Assembly (NCBI GenBank): GCA_937916185.1
Contig: CALGGD010000421.1
Coordinates: forward strand, 1 to 8,491
Direction of reading: 5' to 3'
DNA: 8,491 nucleotides
Source of the DNA: an uncultured Oxalobacter sp.
GTDB taxonomy: Bacteria > Pseudomonadota > Gammaproteobacteria > Burkholderiales > Burkholderiaceae_D
In this document: positions 6,259-8,491 of the stretch, piece by piece
Layout of the letters: the number at the start of each line of letters is the position of its first letter
How positions within the stretch are numbered: the first letter of the stretch is position 1
Notes under the pieces: generated by a model
What the model was told of the DNA's origin: nothing
Seen by the model: only the letters and a program-made list of their open reading frames with translations
Databases searched by the model: none
Program-made: the position numbers and the translations under genes

Positions 6259-7050
6259 ATGTCTTTAACAAATGATGGAATGGGCGCAGCAGACATCGCT
6301 GCAATCACAAGAGGAAATGACGGATACGGCTTCGGCGGCGACGGTGCCTGGTGGCTGTTAGTTCTCTTCCTGTTTGCTTTCAACGGCAACTGGGGATGGG
6401 GCGGTAACGGCGGAAACGGTGGCGGAACTGGCTACGTAGTTTCCGACGTACAACGCGGCTTTGACCAGAGCGCAGTAATGGGTGGCTTAAGCGGAATCCA
6501 GAGCGCAGTTACTAACGGCTTTGTTGATACTGCGGCTAGTCTCTGTAACGGATTTGCGGGTGTTAATTCTGCAATTTCCAATGGCTTTGCCCAAGCTGAA
6601 ATCGCTAACAATGCTCGTCAAATCGCTGACTTACAGCAAAGCTTCGCACTCCAGAGCCAGTTCGCTGACTGCTGCTGCGAAAACAGACTCGCTTCGGCTG
6701 ACCTCAAGTACACAATCGCCACAGAGAACTGCGCGGACAGAACCGCTTTATCTGATGGGGTTCGTGACATACTTACAAGCCAAAGCGCGGGCATCCAAAG
6801 AATACTTGACCAACTTTGCGCTGATAAAATCGATGCTAAGAACGAGAAAATCGCTGACCTTGAGAGACAGCTCACAATGGCCAACCTCGCTGCTTCGCAA
6901 GGCGCGCAGACTGCGGCAATTCTTGCGAACAACGACGCACAGACTGCGGCTCTTGAGCAATATCTGGCACCAGTACCTCGTCCAGCCTATATAGTTCAAA
7001 ACCCGAACGGCTGTGGATGTGGTACAACCTGCAGTTCATGCAGCTTCTAA
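6259..7050 (+). CDS. Gly-rich, Cys-rich 11-residue-repeat protein
   Basis: The 263-residue product has a striking layout. Residues 1-30 are acidic and Gly-rich (MGAADIAAITRGN). Residues 31-41 are a hydrophobic block WWLLVLFLFAF. Residues 42-58 are a Gly/Asn/Trp run (GNWGWGGNGGNGGG). Then come 11-residue repeats with NGF at 86-88, 97-99 and 108-110, a long helical region (115-232) with three adjacent cysteines at 138-140, and a Cys-rich tail (C252, C254, C258, C261). Ten cysteines in all suggest metal binding or disulfide cross-links. AGGAGGT at 6243-6249 supports the start. I recall close relatives as hypothetical proteins in clostridial gut phages. The 11-residue hydrophobic block is too short for a sure membrane span, though a fusion-peptide-like or packing role is possible. 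Function unknown. Confidence 0.87.
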   Translation: MSLTNDGMGAADIAAITRGNDGYGFGGDGAWWLLVLFLFAFNGNWGWGGNGGNGGGTGYVVSDVQRGFDQSAVMGGLSGIQSAVTNGFVDTAASLCNGFAGVNSAISNGFAQAEIANNARQIADLQQSFALQSQFADCCCENRLASADLKYTIATENCADRTALSDGVRDILTSQSAGIQRILDQLCADKIDAKNEKIADLERQLTMANLAASQGAQTAAILANNDAQTAALEQYLAPVPRPAYIVQNPNGCGCGTTCSSCSF

Positions 7051-7067
7051 TTAGGAGGTAGTGGACT

Positions 7068-7520
7068 ATGGCAGAATATCTAGCAAACGCGACGCAACTG
7101 GTTGCTTTAAACCAGCCGCTTATTTTCAGTGCTTCTATTCCTTGTAATCGTGGGAACGTAATCCACGAAGACGAAACTGGAGTTTTTATTCTGCGAGGTA
7201 ATACTACGGGTTGTTTTGCGAGATATCAGGTTACTTACAATGGTAATATCGCAGTGCCTACAGGCGTAACCGTTGGTCCGATTGCAGTAGCGATTGCGAC
7301 CAACGGCGAAACCAGGCCGACCAGTAGAGCGATTGTAACTCCGGCCGCAGTAGAAGATTATAGTAATGTAACGAGTACTGCAATTATAACCGTACCGAGA
7401 GGATGCTGCTATTCGATAAGCGTGCGCGCGGTCAGTGGACTTGTTGACGATGAAGTTGGCACACCGGCCGCATCACTCAATGCAACTAATTCTAATTTAG
7501 TAATCACAAGAATCGCATAG
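7068..7520 (+). CDS. Putative jelly-roll surface or virion protein
   Basis: This 150-residue protein is almost all beta in character, with alternating hydrophobic strands (QPLIFSASIPC, GVFILRG, CFARYQVTYNGNIAVP, VGPIAVAIATNGE, STAIITVPRGCCYSISVRA, NLVITRIA). The pattern recalls the TNF/C1q-like C-terminal domains of bacillus collagen-like exosporium proteins and similar phage decoration domains, but no collagen GXY repeats precede it here. Cysteines at 26, 49, 113 and 114 are notable. There is no signal peptide. AGGAGGT at 7053-7059 lies just past the stop of the preceding gene. A homotrimeric surface or capsid-decoration protein is a reasonable inference from fold and context, not shown by the sequence. 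Confidence 0.82.
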   Translation: MAEYLANATQLVALNQPLIFSASIPCNRGNVIHEDETGVFILRGNTTGCFARYQVTYNGNIAVPTGVTVGPIAVAIATNGETRPTSRAIVTPAAVEDYSNVTSTAIITVPRGCCYSISVRAVSGLVDDEVGTPAASLNATNSNLVITRIA

Positions 7521-7531
7521 GAGGTATATGT

Positions 7532-8065
7532 ATGGAAAAGAAAACAATGGATACTCTCCGTACGATGATTTGTGGAGAGTTAGATGATATTGCGAAGAAG
7601 GGGAGTTTATCGCATGAATCTTTGGATGTACTGAAGGACTTACTTCAATCGGAACACTACATCAATAAAATTGAGAAGCGTCAGGAAGAGAAAGAGATGG
7701 AGTGGGGTACAGATATGGGATATAGTCAGAGGAAGTATTACATAGACGCTGACTATCAACCATATGGACATTCGTACACTCGCGGCCGTGGCATGGACGG
7801 TGGAATGGGTAATTCTTATGGTCGTGGTTATGGTCGTGGATATGGGTATGATATGTATGATATGAACGACATGGGGAACTCGTATATGCGCTATGACCCA
7901 AAATATGATAATCCAATGTACTCAATGAGAGGCGGAAGAGGCTATTCAATGACTGGCGGTACGAAGGCAGAGATGATTGAAGAACTGAAGGGTATGATGA
8001 ATGAGACAACCGACCAGGCAGTAAAGACAGCAATTTCCGAAGCAATTACGAAGATGAATAAGTAA
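7532..8065 (+). CDS. Helix-flanked Tyr/Gly/Arg/Met low-complexity protein
   Basis: The 177-residue product has an N-terminal helical segment (1-57; TLRTMICGELDDIAKKG, LDVLKDLLQS), a middle of low complexity (58-142) made of Tyr, Gly, Arg, Met, Asp and Asn (GNSYGRGYGRGYGYDMYDM), and a short C-terminal helix (144-177; KAEMIEELKGMMNETTDQA). From memory the helical ends are typical of a small protein that closes this cassette in gut clostridial phages. The Tyr/Arg/Gly middle resembles sequences prone to self-association in other proteins; that behaviour is only a suggestion here. TAGGAGGT at 7518-7525 overlaps the previous stop codon, so the two genes are tightly linked. An ATG at 7528 is out of frame. 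Function unknown. Confidence 0.83.
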   Translation: MEKKTMDTLRTMICGELDDIAKKGSLSHESLDVLKDLLQSEHYINKIEKRQEEKEMEWGTDMGYSQRKYYIDADYQPYGHSYTRGRGMDGGMGNSYGRGYGRGYGYDMYDMNDMGNSYMRYDPKYDNPMYSMRGGRGYSMTGGTKAEMIEELKGMMNETTDQAVKTAISEAITKMNK

Positions 8066-8071
8066 GAAGGG

Positions 8072-8105
8072 AACGGGTATGTATGGGAATATGTACCCGT
8101 TTTTC
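8072..8105 (+). terminator. Terminator ending the phage-type cassette
   Basis: Seven bases past the stop at 8065 lies a fully paired stem of 12 bp (8073-8084 with 8089-8100, two G-T pairs), extended by an A-T pair, with a GGGA tetraloop and a run of five T. It is a textbook intrinsic terminator for the rightward genes. Confidence 0.93.
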
Positions 8106-8235
8106 GTATACGATATACGTACACGGCCTCCGGCGGGCGGCATGGCCTCCCTTGTCGAAACATATAGTTCGGGGATGTCGCGACACATAGTACCGGCGCG
8201 CCGTATACGTACAACCTCTACATAGACCTCGAAAT
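8106..8235. other. Palindrome-rich noncoding stretch
   Basis: No plausible gene lies here on either strand; the overlapping leftward frames start without ribosome binding sites and run through the terminator. The stretch is more GC-rich than its flanks and is dense in short perfect palindromes: CGTATACG near 8105-8112 and at 8202-8209, TGTCGCGACA at 8176-8185 and CGGCGCGCCG at 8194-8203. The 10-mer TATACGTACA occurs at 8114-8123 and again at 8204-8213. It may hold protein-binding sites or a regulatory region for the next gene; none is identified. Confidence 0.6.
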
Positions 8236-8264
8236 TTGACAATAAATCAATTTTATTATATACT
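8236..8264 (+). promoter_or_regulatory. Near-consensus vegetative promoter
   Basis: TTGACA at 8236-8241 and TATACT at 8259-8264 are separated by exactly 17 bases of AT-rich sequence. This is an almost ideal sigma-70/SigA promoter, expected to start near 8271 and to drive the gene at 8333. Confidence 0.9.
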
Positions 8265-8271
8265 TTAAATA

Positions 8272-8311
8272 GAGGATAACCCAATCCTCAAAAAATTAGA
8301 CTTCAATTTTT
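8272..8311 (+). promoter_or_regulatory. Leader with two small stem-loops
   Basis: The predicted transcript opens almost directly with a 6-bp stem (GAGGAT at 8272-8277 with ATCCTC at 8284-8289). A second, AT-only stem follows (AAAAATT at 8291-8297 with AATTTTT at 8305-8311). The first could protect the 5' end of the mRNA; the second is weak and ends just before the ribosome binding site. Confidence 0.45.
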
Positions 8312-8332
8312 ATTACACAGGAGGAATCCACA

Positions 8333-8491
8333 ATGAAAGTTAAAACTTTTAAAGGACACTATAAATTACTCGAATTTGACCATCACATCGAAGATTTTGG
8401 CGACACGGTTGTTAATGTATTAGACCTCCGTTTAGTTGCTGATAAAGTAGAATATGTCGAAGACGAACTTAGTGACCTCTTCGCTATTGAA
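8333..8491 (+). CDS. Partial gene, unknown protein, runs off the window
   Basis: An ATG at 8333 follows AGGAGG (8319-8324) with eight bases between and opens a frame that stays open to the last base, giving 53 residues (MKVKTFKGHYKLLEFD, then VVNVLDLRLVADKVEY, EDELSDLFAIE). The start is well supported by the near-consensus promoter at 8236-8264. The visible part is charged, with alternating strand-like and acidic helical stretches, and has no signal peptide. I do not recognise a family. The gene lies after the cassette terminator in a separate transcription unit, and the same strong ribosome binding site suggests it belongs to the same phage-derived DNA. Confidence 0.8.
   Translation, partial: MKVKTFKGHYKLLEFDHHIEDFGDTVVNVLDLRLVADKVEYVEDELSDLFAIE

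Noticed and set aside
6521..6994. Second rightward frame of 157 codons inside the Gly-rich gene
   Set aside because: It lies wholly within the supported frame, has no ribosome binding site, and shows a Ser/Arg/Leu composition typical of an out-of-frame reading.
7946..8284. Leftward frames across the end of the cassette and the palindromic stretch
   Set aside because: They run through a strong terminator and the end of a supported gene, and have no ribosome binding site.
5592..8491. Diversity-generating retroelement acting on the jelly-roll-like gene
   Set aside because: No reverse transcriptase, template repeat or near-copy of any coding stretch is present in the window.

Overview
The window joins two stretches of DNA that look unrelated. 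Positions 1 to about 5330 look like a betaproteobacterial (Burkholderiales-type) chromosome. They carry ttcA, folB, an Hsp15-type S4 protein, a MidA/NDUFAF7-type methyltransferase and a DUF1840 protein, a set that together points to that order. Most genes here have weak or no Shine-Dalgarno sites, and bidirectional or leftward hairpin terminators separate the units. Positions from about 5380 to the end hold a rightward block of small genes with strong AGGAGG-type ribosome binding sites. From memory, these proteins resemble ones that recur in phages and prophages of gut Clostridia. The window therefore contains either a phage-derived insertion or an assembly join.

Left region. ttcA (tRNA 2-thiocytidine synthesis) and folB (dihydroneopterin aldolase) run leftward with 15 bases between them. 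hslR (Hsp15-like) also runs leftward and is divergent from the methyltransferase gene. Next come a rightward gene for a small exported protein built of six SFPD repeats, which matches my memory of the 7(1) septoil-knot family, and a convergent leftward lipoprotein gene. A shared hairpin lies between these two. Leftward genes for a DUF1840 protein with an acidic insert and a YbjQ/DUF74-domain protein follow.

Junction. The YbjQ-type gene starts at 5314 and its ribosome binding site reaches about 5328. Almost at once a rightward frame begins that looks like the C-terminal half of a phage papain-like protein without its N-terminal half. The break lies roughly between 5330 and 5385.

Right region. 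Five compact rightward genes (5592-8065) form one unit that ends in a strong hairpin terminator at 8072-8105. They encode a Pro/Tyr-rich protein with a small beta domain, a 70-residue Gln/Asn-rich protein, a Gly-rich and Cys-rich protein with 11-residue repeats, a jelly-roll-like protein and a Tyr/Gly/Arg/Met low-complexity protein. None has an assigned function that I know of; virion or surface roles are plausible but inferred. A palindrome-rich intergenic stretch follows, then a near-consensus promoter (TTGACA, 17 bases, TATACT), a leader with a 5'-proximal stem-loop, and the start of another gene that runs off the window.
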